DNA from: Candidatus Nanoarchaeia archaeon
Lineage (GTDB): Archaea; Nanobdellota; Nanobdellia; Woesearchaeales; SKIA01
Length of the DNA: 64,000 nucleotides
Direction: 5' to 3'
NCBI GenBank assembly: GCA_028279685.1
Contig: JANQNG010000016.1
Location: forward strand, 56,999 to 120,998
Positions 8,863-18,700 of the stretch are shown one piece after another (position 1 is the stretch's first letter; each line of letters opens with the position of its first letter). The translations under genes and the position numbers were made by a program. Under the pieces are notes generated by a model. It did no database searches. It saw only the letters and a program-made list of their open reading frames with translations, and was not told the DNA's origin.

Positions 8863-9034
8863 CCGGGAGAGGAAAACGGAAGGGTAAATAAATGTTACTG
8901 TTTTTAAGAGATTCTTTGCGAAAGATTTGAATATTCTTGAAATACTCGTACTTCAGACGGCTTTATATACTCTTTAAAACACTACAGATGATTTAACCAA
9001 TATGCTTAAATAGTATTTTCTTATCTCATCCCTC

Positions 9035-9502
9035 ATGAAATTCCCTTCGTATTTCGATAATGAAACTGCAGCAGCAGTTCTGAACCTCGCTATGAAGAGC
9101 TATAGAAGGATATTTAACCTTCCTCCTTACGCTGCAGAAACTAAAATAGATGTTAATTCGGAGCGCAATTACATAAAATCAACGAGCGTCTCGTTTAGTT
9201 ATAAATTGAAATTTGAAAGGGATATTGTTCGCGGCATAGGGAGACAATCTTGTTGGAAAGAGGAAATTTCTGAAGAAAACGGAAATATTGTTTTTACCAG
9301 AAACAACTTGACCACGATAACTTTAGAAAGAAGAAGTAGAAGATTTGTCTTCACAACTAGAGACAATCCTCATCTTAGTGTTATTCAGACTGTTATTGCA
9401 GCATATCTCTTTGGAAACAAAAGTATGTCTGAAGATGAGTCTTTTATAGACCAATCCGAAGCAAACGAAGATTATATGCCAAAAGTATCCGAAAATTCCT
9501 GA
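9035..9502 (+). CDS. hypothetical protein
   Basis: 155-aa ORF. Confidence 0.65.
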   Translation: MKFPSYFDNETAAAVLNLAMKSYRRIFNLPPYAAETKIDVNSERNYIKSTSVSFSYKLKFERDIVRGIGRQSCWKEEISEENGNIVFTRNNLTTITLERRSRRFVFTTRDNPHLSVIQTVIAAYLFGNKSMSEDESFIDQSEANEDYMPKVSENS

Positions 9503-9747
9503 ATGCGCTTAAATTCTGAGACAAACTGATGACCTTTATCAAGAATAGCAACCATTTTGCCTTGTTTCCATTCAATCTCTTCTATCATCTTATTTTTTCT
9601 TAGTTCATTGAGATACTCTGTCATCTTTTTGTGAGATAGGTTCGACTTGTAAAGTAAGTGTGTAGGTTTGATTTTACCTCCTTTTTCCTGGATGGCGATC
9701 AACATGTCGTTGATGATTTCGATTTTTGTTCTTCTTACCATAAGCAT
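9472..9747 (-). CDS. winged-helix DNA-binding protein
   Basis: KIEIINDMLIAIQEKGGKIKPTHLLYKSNLSHKKMTEYLNELRKNKMIEE: archaeal wHTH pattern. Confidence 0.75.
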   Translation of the reverse strand: MLMVRRTKIEIINDMLIAIQEKGGKIKPTHLLYKSNLSHKKMTEYLNELRKNKMIEEIEWKQGKMVAILDKGHQFVSEFKRIQEFSDTFGI

Positions 9748-10423
9748 GCCTTCTTGTAGTAATCATAATAAAAGTTATCAACAGAAGTATAAATCCTGCT
9801 AATTGGAAACATTCTCCTATAAAATACTGTATACTATTCATTGTACTGAATATAAAGAGGATCTGGCTGATAAAGACCATGAGGAATGATAATGCCACAA
9901 GCATAGAACGTACTCCTTTCTTCTGGAGGTGATTGCTAAAAAAATGATAGGTAATAAAGATAAGCAAAAACGTTGTTACTAAGTGAAATAATGCTACACT
10001 ATGAACTGCCTGAAATGCTATCAACAAAGTGAAAAAGGTAAGCAGCAGTATCACTTTGATATCTTTTATTCGCAATGCAACAATCGCAAGGATGAGCATA
10101 GCGAAAAGCATCAAGATGATGAATCCGAGCATGCCATAATATTTGAATAGCAGAAATGCTAGTTTATCATGCACAATAAAAACAAAAGGACCTATTACCT
10201 TTCCCACCATACTCATGTAAATGCAGATATACATAACAATTTTTACTACAAATGCCAATGCGAGCAGCAGAAATGATAAGGAGAAAAAAAAATATTTTTT
10301 TTCTTTGGTAAAGTGATAAGCCTTAAAGCTGAAGAATGCAATCAATAACGCGGTGATTATCGTGAACAAGTCAAAGAATGAATCAACCCCATAGAACCAT
10401 TGTGGCCCACAACTTACCTGCAT
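9674..10423 (-). CDS. multi-pass membrane protein
   Basis: Several hydrophobic segments. Confidence 0.65.
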   Translation of the reverse strand: MQVSCGPQWFYGVDSFFDLFTIITALLIAFFSFKAYHFTKEKKYFFFSLSFLLLALAFVVKIVMYICIYMSMVGKVIGPFVFIVHDKLAFLLFKYYGMLGFIILMLFAMLILAIVALRIKDIKVILLLTFFTLLIAFQAVHSVALFHLVTTFLLIFITYHFFSNHLQKKGVRSMLVALSFLMVFISQILFIFSTMNSIQYFIGECFQLAGFILLLITFIMITTRRHAYGKKNKNRNHQRHVDRHPGKRR

Positions 10424-10686
10424 AATAGTAGCATACTAAATGAATTTTTAAAGATTATGAATTCGAAAACTGAATCAATACTGCAGATCGTTTATATATT
10501 GTTCTCGCAAGAAAAACATATGGGGGTGACTTACATGAAAATGAGAGAAGTGCATACATTAGTAGAAGAATTACAGGCTCAAGGACATTTTGACAATGAT
10601 CATGCGGCGTTTATGAAAGCATATCTTGAAGAAGCAACCATATGAATTACCACATATTTTTTAAACATTGATGATTAACGGAATGT

Positions 10687-11460
10687 ATGAGGATTTCCCT
10701 TGACATCAACAAAACCGTGGATCAAAATGCTCAAGTTTATTTTGAATTAGCTAAGAAATCTCGGAAGAAAGGAAAAGGAGCAGCTGAAGCTGTGCAAAAA
10801 GCAAAAGATAATTTAATTAAGGTCAAAGAAGAAAAGCCTGTAGCAAAAGAAAAGAAAGAAAAACGTAAGAAAGTATGGTATGAGAAATTCCGATGGTTTG
10901 TAAGCTCAGATGGTTTCTTAGTGATTGCTGGCCGTGATGCTACTACAAACGAAATTGTAGTGAAGAAACACACTGACAAAGATGATTTTGTGTTTCATAC
11001 TGAAATGGCAGGTAGTCCTTTTGTTGTTATTAAATTCGATAGTCATGATGGAGAAATTCCTAATTCTACAAAGGAAGAAGCTGCTATGTTTTGCGTTGGT
11101 ATGTCAAGAGCATTCAAGCAAGGTTACGCTAATGCAGAATGCTATATGATTAAGCCCGACCAGGTTTCGAAGAAAGCTGCCGCTGGAGAGTATATGGGAC
11201 GAGGATCGTTTATGATCTATGGGGAAAGAAAATATTTCAATCCTGAAGTGAAATTGGGAGTTTGTATTCATGAAGAGAAGATTATGTGCGCACCTCTGGC
11301 CGCTGTAAAAAAACATAAAGAGTTTTTGGAGATTATGCAAGGCAATGATAAGGCTTCTGATGTTGCAAAGACAATTAGAGCAAAACTAGGCTATGATGAC
11401 CTAGATGATATTATTGCAGTGTTACCTCCTGGAAAATGCGCAATAAAAAAGAAGCGTTAA
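10687..11460 (+). CDS. NFACT-R domain protein (C-terminal half of split NFACT/RqcH)
   Basis: ISLDINKTVDQNAQVYFELAKKSRKKGKGA ... KFRWFVSSDGFLVIAGRDATTNEIVVKKHTDKDDFVFHTEMAGSPFVVIK. Confidence 0.88.
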   Translation: MRISLDINKTVDQNAQVYFELAKKSRKKGKGAAEAVQKAKDNLIKVKEEKPVAKEKKEKRKKVWYEKFRWFVSSDGFLVIAGRDATTNEIVVKKHTDKDDFVFHTEMAGSPFVVIKFDSHDGEIPNSTKEEAAMFCVGMSRAFKQGYANAECYMIKPDQVSKKAAAGEYMGRGSFMIYGERKYFNPEVKLGVCIHEEKIMCAPLAAVKKHKEFLEIMQGNDKASDVAKTIRAKLGYDDLDDIIAVLPPGKCAIKKKR

Positions 11461-11669
11461 GCTCCTAGGAATCGTAGCACTTCATAGACTAGGAAGACAG
11501 GCCAGATGATTGCTTTAATGAATCCTAGTACGCCAACCCAAAACCCTGTTGCTGTCGAGAGATAATAAATCAATGCTCCTATGAACCCTAATCCATAGAT
11601 TGCGCCTCCGCAATGCTCTTTGCAACTTACACTACATTCTTTTATTTTCTTTTTAGCTTTTTTTCTCAT
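11457..11669 (-). CDS. small membrane protein
   Basis: Short ORF with two hydrophobic stretches, adjacent to the DUF523 gene. Confidence 0.55.
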   Translation of the reverse strand: MRKKAKKKIKECSVSCKEHCGGAIYGLGFIGALIYYLSTATGFWVGVLGFIKAIIWPVFLVYEVLRFLGA

Positions 11670-12085
11670 AATAACACCTCATCTTCAGTAAATACTTTAA
11701 TATTATTCTTTTTTAAGAGTTTAGCAAATATACCATCACCGTTAATTAATGTTCCGGAAAAAGTACCGTCATAGATCTTTCCAGAACCACAAGAAGGAGA
11801 TTTTGCTTTTATGATTGCTTCATCACAATTTGCGAGTAAAGCAATTTTTAATGCTTCTTCTGCACCTCTCTCAAAATGAGCAGTAACATCTTCTCCTTTT
11901 TTTGTAAAAAATTTATTCCCTTTTTGCTCAGCAGGAGTTCTCGGCGTCGTTAAACCACCTAATTGTTCTGGGCAAACAGGAATAGCATCTCCTTGCTTTA
12001 CTAGTTCCACAATTTTCTGGCAAGGTCTCGCTTCACCATCCCATCTGCAACGTATCCCTGCCAAACAAGCACTCACCACTTTCAT
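11666..12085 (-). CDS. DUF523 family protein
   Basis: VSACLAGIRCRWDGEARP...PVCPEQLGGLTTPRTPAE...KAKSPSCGSGKIYDGTFSGTL. Confidence 0.88.
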   Translation of the reverse strand: MKVVSACLAGIRCRWDGEARPCQKIVELVKQGDAIPVCPEQLGGLTTPRTPAEQKGNKFFTKKGEDVTAHFERGAEEALKIALLANCDEAIIKAKSPSCGSGKIYDGTFSGTLINGDGIFAKLLKKNNIKVFTEDEVLL

Positions 12086-12217
12086 ACTAAGAACACAGTA
12101 TCTCTGTATTTAAATATTCCCAAAGCGTGTCGTGATTTTCACGGAAAATCTTGAGAAAGTTATATGAAACAAAGCTTAAATATCACAATATGATTAATAC
12201 ACAAGTTTTAAATATTG

Positions 12218-12233
12218 GTAAGGCACACCTTAC
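12218..12233. promoter_or_regulatory. operator-like palindrome upstream of AbrB antitoxin gene
   Basis: GTAAGG-caca-CCTTAC just after a TATA-like ttttaaat and before ATG 12247. Confidence 0.55.
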
Positions 12234-12246
12234 TGTAGGTGATACC

Positions 12247-12513
12247 ATGGATTTTGCCATAGCCAAAATAAGTACCAAAGGCCAGATCGTGATTCCAACG
12301 TCTATGAGAGAAGACATTGCAAAAGGCGATGAATTTCTCATGGTCAAAAAGAAAGGGAATATTCTATTGAAGAATATGAAAAGTGTTGCAGAAGATCTGA
12401 AAGATGATTTGAAATTTGCTCAGAAAACTGATGAAGCTTGGAAGAGAATAAAAGCAGGAAAAGGTATTAGAATGGATTTTGATGAATTCATCAACGAGAT
12501 GAAAAAGTGGTAG
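12247..12513 (+). CDS. AbrB/SpoVT-type antitoxin
   Basis: MDFAIAKISTKGQIVIPTSMREDIAKGDEFLMVKK. Confidence 0.85.
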   Translation: MDFAIAKISTKGQIVIPTSMREDIAKGDEFLMVKKKGNILLKNMKSVAEDLKDDLKFAQKTDEAWKRIKAGKGIRMDFDEFINEMKKW

Positions 12514-12749
12514 ACATAATATTTGACCCTTTATTCAAGAAAAAATTCAAGAAGATAACAGATAAAAAAATCAAAGAAAAAATAATCAAACAAATTTCTA
12601 AAATAAGAAGTAATCCTAAAATAGGAAAACCAATGATGTATGAAAGAAAAAGTACAAGAGAATTATATATTGCTCCTTATAGATTATCATACGAAGTCAA
12701 AAGAAATATCGTCTATGTTCTTGCATTGTATCACAAAGACAAACAATGA
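12507..12749 (+). CDS. RelE/ParE-type toxin
   Basis: IIFDPLFKKKFKKITDKKIKEKIIKQISKIRSNPKIGKPM...YIAPYRLSYEVKRNIVYVLALYHKDKQ. Confidence 0.85.
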   Translation: MVDIIFDPLFKKKFKKITDKKIKEKIIKQISKIRSNPKIGKPMMYERKSTRELYIAPYRLSYEVKRNIVYVLALYHKDKQ

Positions 12750-12799
12750 CTAACCAGTCTTTAAATTTCTATCAAAGAAATTAGAATAACAGAATAATC

Positions 12800-13237
12800 T
12801 CAGTGTCCTCTTTTGTATTGGATCTCTTCTTGGCGAGTGATAATACCATCTCTATTATAATCCATATCTATACACACCCAAAAGCAAAGTTTTGTCTTTG
12901 ATTCCTCATCTAAATGATGAAGAGCTGGTTTATCTGAAAAGAATAATATTTTTTCTTCGTTTTGATAACTTTGATCAATCAGAAAATAACCAAATTGTAC
13001 AGCATCAGATTTTACCGCTCTTGCAGTAGCAGGAGTCATCCAATAGCCACAGAAATTTTCTACTTTGTCAGTTCCTAAGAATCTCTCTATTCTCTTGTTT
13101 GGTGTAGCAGCCTCATAATAAATTCTTCTTTCTGTCTTTTGAAATTGCCAAGCAGCACATCCTGTCAAGAAAGGAACACTTAACGCAAACATACCGATCC
13201 CGAAAAGCAGTGGTTTCACCCTCATTTCAAATAGCAC
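12800..13237 (-). CDS. putative lipoprotein
   Basis: N-terminal hydrophobic segment ending in LTGCAA. Confidence 0.6.
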   Translation of the reverse strand: MLFEMRVKPLLFGIGMFALSVPFLTGCAAWQFQKTERRIYYEAATPNKRIERFLGTDKVENFCGYWMTPATARAVKSDAVQFGYFLIDQSYQNEEKILFFSDKPALHHLDEESKTKLCFWVCIDMDYNRDGIITRQEEIQYKRGH

Positions 13238-13355
13238 AAAAACATTATCCTATATAAGCCTTTCAATATCATCACTATTCCACAGTCCTCACAATTTTTT
13301 CGATATAGAAAAAAAATGGAAAAACATATTTATATCACAACAATTCTATCTTCTT

Positions 13356-13925
13356 ATGAAATTAATTCTGACAAGACATGGCATCACCATTGAAAATGAG
13401 CGAGGAGTCTTACAAGGCCATCTCCCAGGGAATCTTTCTCATTTAGGAAAAGAACAAGTAAAAAGATTAGCGATGAGACTCAAAGATGAACACATTGATG
13501 CCATCTATTCAAGCGATCTCAAGAGAGCAGCTCATACCACAAGAGAGATAGCTCATTATCACCCTGACGCACATATCTATTTTTCTGAGAATTTAAGAGA
13601 GCTAGATTGGGGTTCCTTATCAGGAAAAGCCAAACCGTTATCTCCTGAAGACATTCCTGATGATGTGGAGAGCGCAAATTCCATCAGAACACGCAGTGAG
13701 CGCTTTATTCAGACGCTAATCCAAAATCATCACAATCAAACCGTTCTTGTTGTGGCTCATGACTCTTTCAATAGATACTTGATGTCTGTGATTATGAAGA
13801 AAAATATCCAAGAACTCTCAAAAGAGCTTGGGAAACATCATCATACCTCTATAAGTATCTTTGAAATAGATGAAGATAAAAATCATACCGTACATCTGCT
13901 CAATTGTGATAAGCATTTGAGATAA
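13356..13925 (+). CDS. histidine phosphatase family protein
   Basis: LILTRHGITIENERGVLQGH...IYSSDLKRAAHTT...VLVVAHDSFNR. Confidence 0.9.
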   Translation: MKLILTRHGITIENERGVLQGHLPGNLSHLGKEQVKRLAMRLKDEHIDAIYSSDLKRAAHTTREIAHYHPDAHIYFSENLRELDWGSLSGKAKPLSPEDIPDDVESANSIRTRSERFIQTLIQNHHNQTVLVVAHDSFNRYLMSVIMKKNIQELSKELGKHHHTSISIFEIDEDKNHTVHLLNCDKHLR

Positions 13926-13931
13926 TTATTC

Positions 13932-13942
13932 ATGGACGCTGC
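13932..13942. repeat. 11-bp duplicate of tRNA-Ala 3' end
   Basis: atggacgctgc, also at 14037-14047. Confidence 0.55.
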
Positions 13943-13988
13943 AGAGAATAAGGCAACTCCACTTCGCTCCGTTTCCTTATGAACCTTT

Positions 13989-14019
13989 GGCCTACTTGAC
14001 ACTGTCGGTCAAGTAGCCC
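13989..14019. repeat. strong intergenic hairpin
   Basis: ggcctacttgac-actgtcg-gtcaagtagccc (12-bp arms, one mismatch). Confidence 0.6.
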
Positions 14020-14037
14020 TGATTAATGTAGAAGATA

Positions 14038-14111
14038 TGGACGCTGCGGGATTCGCACCCGCGGCCTCTTCGTTGCGAACGAAGCACTCTACTAGACTGA
14101 GCTAAGCGCCC
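14038..14111 (-). tRNA. tRNA-Ala (CGC)
   Basis: Reverse strand GGGCGCTTAGCTCAGTCTAGTAGAGTGCTTCGTTCGCAACGAAGAGGCCGCGGGTGCGAATCCCGCAGCGTCCA; loop TTCGCAA. Confidence 0.92.
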
Positions 14112-14199
14112 TTCTTTTCTAATGTGTTTTTCTGAGTGCATATAAATATTTTCATACTAAACGCTCGGCGTTTATCATCCGGAGGTCTACTCAATAAAT

Positions 14200-15192
14200 C
14201 TAACTAACTATTCCTTTCAGCGCAAGATAAACAACATAAATAATAAACAATGCATAAATTCCAAGCATCATCCATGCGTGCTTTTTATCTAATCTATAAT
14301 TCTTCCCTAAGAATAAGTATACTGCAATTGCCGATACTAACAATCCAACAACTAGTTCAATTCTTGTAAAGGTAATTGCTACTTTACCTACGAATAATGC
14401 CATGATTAGCACAGGAATACTCAATCCGATTAGAATATCAAAGATGTTCGATCCAAAAACATTCGAAGCGGCAGCATCAATATTTCCTTTTTTTGCATTC
14501 GCTATCGAAATCACCATATCAGGTACTGATGTTGCTGCAGCAATCACAGTAAAACTAATCACTAGAGGAGGTATGTTGAGTGCATACGCTAATCCTATTG
14601 CACTTTCTGTCAAATAATACGATCCTATTGCCATAAAAGCCACAGTGAATATTACGCCTAGTATGGTTTTGCCTAATTTGATCTTTTTTCCAACTTTGTG
14701 TTTCTCTTGGAACTTCTTTGTGTCTTTTACCACAACCAATCCGTAAATCACATAGACTAAAATAAAAATAAGAGGAATAAGAATACTCCAATTCTTAGAG
14801 AAAAGCAATGCACCAAGCAGCATCGCAACTGAAATAATATAGAACACATCATCACGTTTTTCAACCTCTTTACTTACTTTGAAAATAGCAGGACTGATCA
14901 ATACACAAATCGCAGGAATAATAAGAAGATTAAATAATGCAGATCCTGTTATAGTACCTATACCAACATCAAATCGATGAAAAAAAATTACTGAGAATAA
15001 TGCAATCATAAGCTCAGGCATGCTGCTTGATATCGCATCAAAAGTCACTCCTTTCACTGATTTAGGCAATCGAAGATAATCTCCGAGATTAGAAGAATAT
15101 ACTGAAAATTTTCCCCCTGTATAATAAATTACTAAACTTGTTAAAAGAATAATTCCAACATCAAATGCTATATTCATACTTGCCATAAGCAT
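14200..15192 (-). CDS. sodium/calcium exchanger (CaCA) family membrane protein
   Basis: FDAISSSMPELMIALFS and IAAATSVPDMVISIANAKKGNIDAAASNVFGSNIFDI alpha-repeats. Confidence 0.9.
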   Translation of the reverse strand: MLMASMNIAFDVGIILLTSLVIYYTGGKFSVYSSNLGDYLRLPKSVKGVTFDAISSSMPELMIALFSVIFFHRFDVGIGTITGSALFNLLIIPAICVLISPAIFKVSKEVEKRDDVFYIISVAMLLGALLFSKNWSILIPLIFILVYVIYGLVVVKDTKKFQEKHKVGKKIKLGKTILGVIFTVAFMAIGSYYLTESAIGLAYALNIPPLVISFTVIAAATSVPDMVISIANAKKGNIDAAASNVFGSNIFDILIGLSIPVLIMALFVGKVAITFTRIELVVGLLVSAIAVYLFLGKNYRLDKKHAWMMLGIYALFIIYVVYLALKGIVS

Positions 15193-15273
15193 ACTGTCCT
15201 AAAAAACCTTTGTATTCACTCTTGGATAGATGATCGATAAGTATATATATTATCTTTTCAGAAAAATCATGCG

Positions 15274-17094
15274 ATGTGCGGCATTATAGGATATATAGGA
15301 AATGGAAGCGTTATTGACGTCCTTCTAAGAGGTCTTGCTAGGTTGGAGTATCGTGGTTACGACAGCGCAGGACTTACTGTCTTGGAAAAGAAGCTAACAA
15401 CAGTGAAAGCTGTGGGCAAAATCAGCAACCTCAAAGAAAAAATAAAGAAACAACATTTTAAAGATATCTCAATAGGAATTGCGCATACACGATGGGCCAC
15501 GAACGGAGAACCTAACGAAACAAACGCACACCCCCATACAAGTAACGATAATACTATTTCTGTTATACATAACGGCATTATTGAAAATAAAGAAGTACTT
15601 AGAGAAGAGCTTATCAAAAAAGGGTTCACGTTCAAGACAGATACTGATACTGAGGTAATTCCTGTGCTCATAGAACATTATTTGAAACATAGTAAAGATT
15701 TCGAAGAAGCATTAATTAAAACAACCATGAAACTCAAAGGAGCTTATGGTATTGTAGCAATGCATGAAGGAGAAGAGAAATTATATTGTGCAAAACTAGG
15801 TAGCCCTTTATGCATAGGCATTAGTAATAATACGCGCTTTGTCGCATCGGAGCCAAGCGCATTCGTTGAGCACACTAATAAAGTGATCAATCTTGATGAT
15901 CATGAAATCGCGATTGTTCATAGCAAAGGAGAAACCATTAAAAAAATCAAACCTGCTAACGGAGAAGCTATTTCTGCAAAGAAAACGGTTGTTGAAGTTC
16001 CTTTTGATATTGAAGATGTAAAAAAAGGAAAATATGCACACTTTATGCTTAAAGAAATTCATGAACAACCGCAAGCAATACAGAATACTATCGGAGGAAA
16101 AATAAGAAACATCGACAATATCCAAATTGAGATTCCTTCCCCACTACAATCAGTAAATTTTCTTGCCTGTGGCACAAGTTGGCATGCTGGTCTTATTGGA
16201 GAGTATATTATTGAAAATTACGTCGGCACTCCCGTTGATGTTGAATACGCATCAGAATATATTAACAAAAAATGTTTACTTTCCAAGCAAGATGTTGCCA
16301 TTGCTATTTCTCAATCTGGAGAAACAGCAGATACAAGAGAAGCATTGAAGAAAGCTATTGCAAAAAAAGCAAGCATCGCAGGCATTGTAAACGTTGTAGG
16401 ATCACAAATTGCTCGATTGGCAGGAAAAGGTATGTATTTGCATGCAGGTCCTGAGATAGGAGTAGCGTCAACGAAAGCTTTTACCTGTCAAGTTGCTGCA
16501 TTAAATTTATTGAGCGCAAAATTAAGCAATGATCAAGCATATCGAAAAAAAATTACTTCTTCTCTAAAGAAAGTACCTGCTGCTATTAAACTATTACTTG
16601 ATGATGATGCTTTCCACAACACTATTAAAAAAATAGCCAATACTTTCTCTGAAGCGAATAATGCGTTATATTTAGGCAGAGGTATTGATTTCCCTGTTGC
16701 TTTAGAAGGTGCTTTGAAATTAAAAGAGATTTCATATATTCATGCAGAAGGCTATCCTGCTGGAGAAATGAAGCATGGCCCTATTGCCTTAATTGACGAA
16801 AATATGCCTGTGTTTTTTGTTGTTGGTACAGGGAAAGGCAATTACGAGAAGGTATTATCGAACATGGAAGAAGTGAAGTCACGAAAAGGTCGCATTATCA
16901 CTATAAGTGATCATAAAGACAAACAAATCGAGAAACTCTCTGAGTTTACCATTTATGTTCCTCACATTGCTGACACTGTTTCTCCTATTATCAAAGCATT
17001 GCCTTTGCAGTTGATAGCCTATCATATCGCTGTCAACAAAGGATTAGATCCTGATAAGCCAAGAAATTTAGCCAAGTCAGTTACTGTAGAATAA
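15274..17094 (+). CDS. glmS: glutamine-fructose-6-phosphate aminotransferase
   Basis: MCGIIGYIG...RLEYRGYDSAG...HTRWATNGEP...two SIS domains...NLAKSVTVE. Confidence 0.97.
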   Translation: MCGIIGYIGNGSVIDVLLRGLARLEYRGYDSAGLTVLEKKLTTVKAVGKISNLKEKIKKQHFKDISIGIAHTRWATNGEPNETNAHPHTSNDNTISVIHNGIIENKEVLREELIKKGFTFKTDTDTEVIPVLIEHYLKHSKDFEEALIKTTMKLKGAYGIVAMHEGEEKLYCAKLGSPLCIGISNNTRFVASEPSAFVEHTNKVINLDDHEIAIVHSKGETIKKIKPANGEAISAKKTVVEVPFDIEDVKKGKYAHFMLKEIHEQPQAIQNTIGGKIRNIDNIQIEIPSPLQSVNFLACGTSWHAGLIGEYIIENYVGTPVDVEYASEYINKKCLLSKQDVAIAISQSGETADTREALKKAIAKKASIAGIVNVVGSQIARLAGKGMYLHAGPEIGVASTKAFTCQVAALNLLSAKLSNDQAYRKKITSSLKKVPAAIKLLLDDDAFHNTIKKIANTFSEANNALYLGRGIDFPVALEGALKLKEISYIHAEGYPAGEMKHGPIALIDENMPVFFVVGTGKGNYEKVLSNMEEVKSRKGRIITISDHKDKQIEKLSEFTIYVPHIADTVSPIIKALPLQLIAYHIAVNKGLDPDKPRNLAKSVTVE

Positions 17095-17193
17095 GCAATG
17101 CCTCCTTGCGTAGTACTCTAAATACATATAGAATTGTTATAATCTCAGATTTCTTATCAGATTATGGAAGCGACACGGAGCGAGGCATTGCTT
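17093..17193. repeat. palindromic-arm element E1
   Basis: 12-bp perfect arms AAGCAATGCCTC/GAGGCATTGCTT around core CTTGCGTAGTACTC...GGAAGCGACACGGAGC. Confidence 0.75.
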
Positions 17194-17257
17194 TATACTT
17201 CTAGCTAAGAGTGTGACAGCGGAATAATTTTTTAAAGTAGGCTTCCTTGCCCATAGT

Positions 17258-18679
17258 ATGCTTGTCGAGTCATTTTCGGGAATACGAGGATTAGCTGAAG
17301 AAGATCTTACAGAAGAGCTTATTAAAAACTATTCATTGGCTTTTGCAGAGTATATTAAGAAGCAATCAATACATCCAAAAATAATCATAGGTATGGATAC
17401 ACGACCTTCTGGCTCAAGAATCAAAAAGCAAATGATTGATATGATTCTATCACAAGGTATTGATGTTATTGATGTCGGCGTTAATGCAACTCCTACTATT
17501 GAACATGGTGTACGGATCTATAATGCAGCAGGAGGTATTATTATTACTGCTTCGCATAATGAACCTGAATACAACGGATTCAAATTCCTGAGTAAAACAG
17601 GAGGTGTTGTTTCATCAGAAGACGCAAACACCATTATTGAGACTGCTCAATCAAACCCCCAACCAAAAGTATCTGAGAAAGGAACCTTAACAGTCAACGA
17701 AGAGTTCATCAGAAAAGCATATTTTGAATTTGTTTTCGATTTACTAGGTCCTGACACGATAAAAAATATTAAGAAGCACAATCTGAAAGTCATTGTTGAT
17801 CCAAATGGTGGTGCTGCCGCAACACACATTGAAGATATTTTGAAGAAATTAGGTGTCACAGTGATTACCGCCAATATGGAGTTGGGTGTATTCAATAGAA
17901 AAGTGGAACCTAATGCTGAATCACTGCAATATCTTTCAGGCATGCTTGGCGAGGAGTTTGCTGATCTTGCTGCTGGTTTTGATTGCGATGCAGATCGTGT
18001 AGAGATTGTCATACCTCCAAGCAATTTTGCAAATGAATTTGGTATTGTTGTCTCAGGACAATATCTTCTTGCGCTACTTGCAGATACTACCTTAAACAAA
18101 CACAAAGGAAAACCTATAGTTGTAAACGATGCAACATCTTATGTGGTCAAAGATGTCGCTACAAAACATGGTTCTGATATGGTTGAAGTTGAGGTAGGAG
18201 AAACAAATGTTGTTCGAGAGATGAAAAAACTCAATGCGCCTATTGGCGGAGAAGGTAGCTCTTCTGGAGGTATTTTTCCTCCGGCAGAATGCAGAGATGG
18301 TACATTGACTTTGATCATGCTTTTGAAACTTATTGCAGAAACAGGCAATACGTTAGAGGATCTTTTGAAAACGCTGCCTCGATATCATGATTTCAGAACA
18401 AAAGTTAAATGTGAAGCACGCCATCAGACTGCTGTGAGAACAAAAATGAAGCAAGCATTAGCTGAGGAATTCACCATTAAAGAAACAGGCGGTTCTGATG
18501 GTGGCTTAAAAGCAATTGCTGATGACGGCTCTTGGCTTTGGATGAGAGCATCAAAAACAGAACCTGGTATTTTTAGAATTCATTCAGACTCCAAAGATAG
18601 AGAAAAAGGAAAAGCATTATTAGAGACAGGAGTGAAACTCTTTCAAAAAATAGTAGGTGAAATAAAAGAAGAAGAATAA
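17258..18679 (+). CDS. glmM: phosphoglucosamine mutase / phosphohexomutase
   Basis: GIRG start, GMDTRPSG, TASHNEPEYNGFKF, GFDCDADRVEIV, GGEGSSSGG. Confidence 0.92.
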   Translation: MLVESFSGIRGLAEEDLTEELIKNYSLAFAEYIKKQSIHPKIIIGMDTRPSGSRIKKQMIDMILSQGIDVIDVGVNATPTIEHGVRIYNAAGGIIITASHNEPEYNGFKFLSKTGGVVSSEDANTIIETAQSNPQPKVSEKGTLTVNEEFIRKAYFEFVFDLLGPDTIKNIKKHNLKVIVDPNGGAAATHIEDILKKLGVTVITANMELGVFNRKVEPNAESLQYLSGMLGEEFADLAAGFDCDADRVEIVIPPSNFANEFGIVVSGQYLLALLADTTLNKHKGKPIVVNDATSYVVKDVATKHGSDMVEVEVGETNVVREMKKLNAPIGGEGSSSGGIFPPAECRDGTLTLIMLLKLIAETGNTLEDLLKTLPRYHDFRTKVKCEARHQTAVRTKMKQALAEEFTIKETGGSDGGLKAIADDGSWLWMRASKTEPGIFRIHSDSKDREKGKALLETGVKLFQKIVGEIKEEE

Positions 18680-18700
18680 CGTATTCTTCATGTAATCTTT

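Noticed and set aside
15357-15671. Antisense ORFs within glmS (and similar antisense ORFs in cdc48, glmM, glucan phosphorylase and NMD3)
   Set aside because: Shadow ORFs opposite strongly conserved genes.
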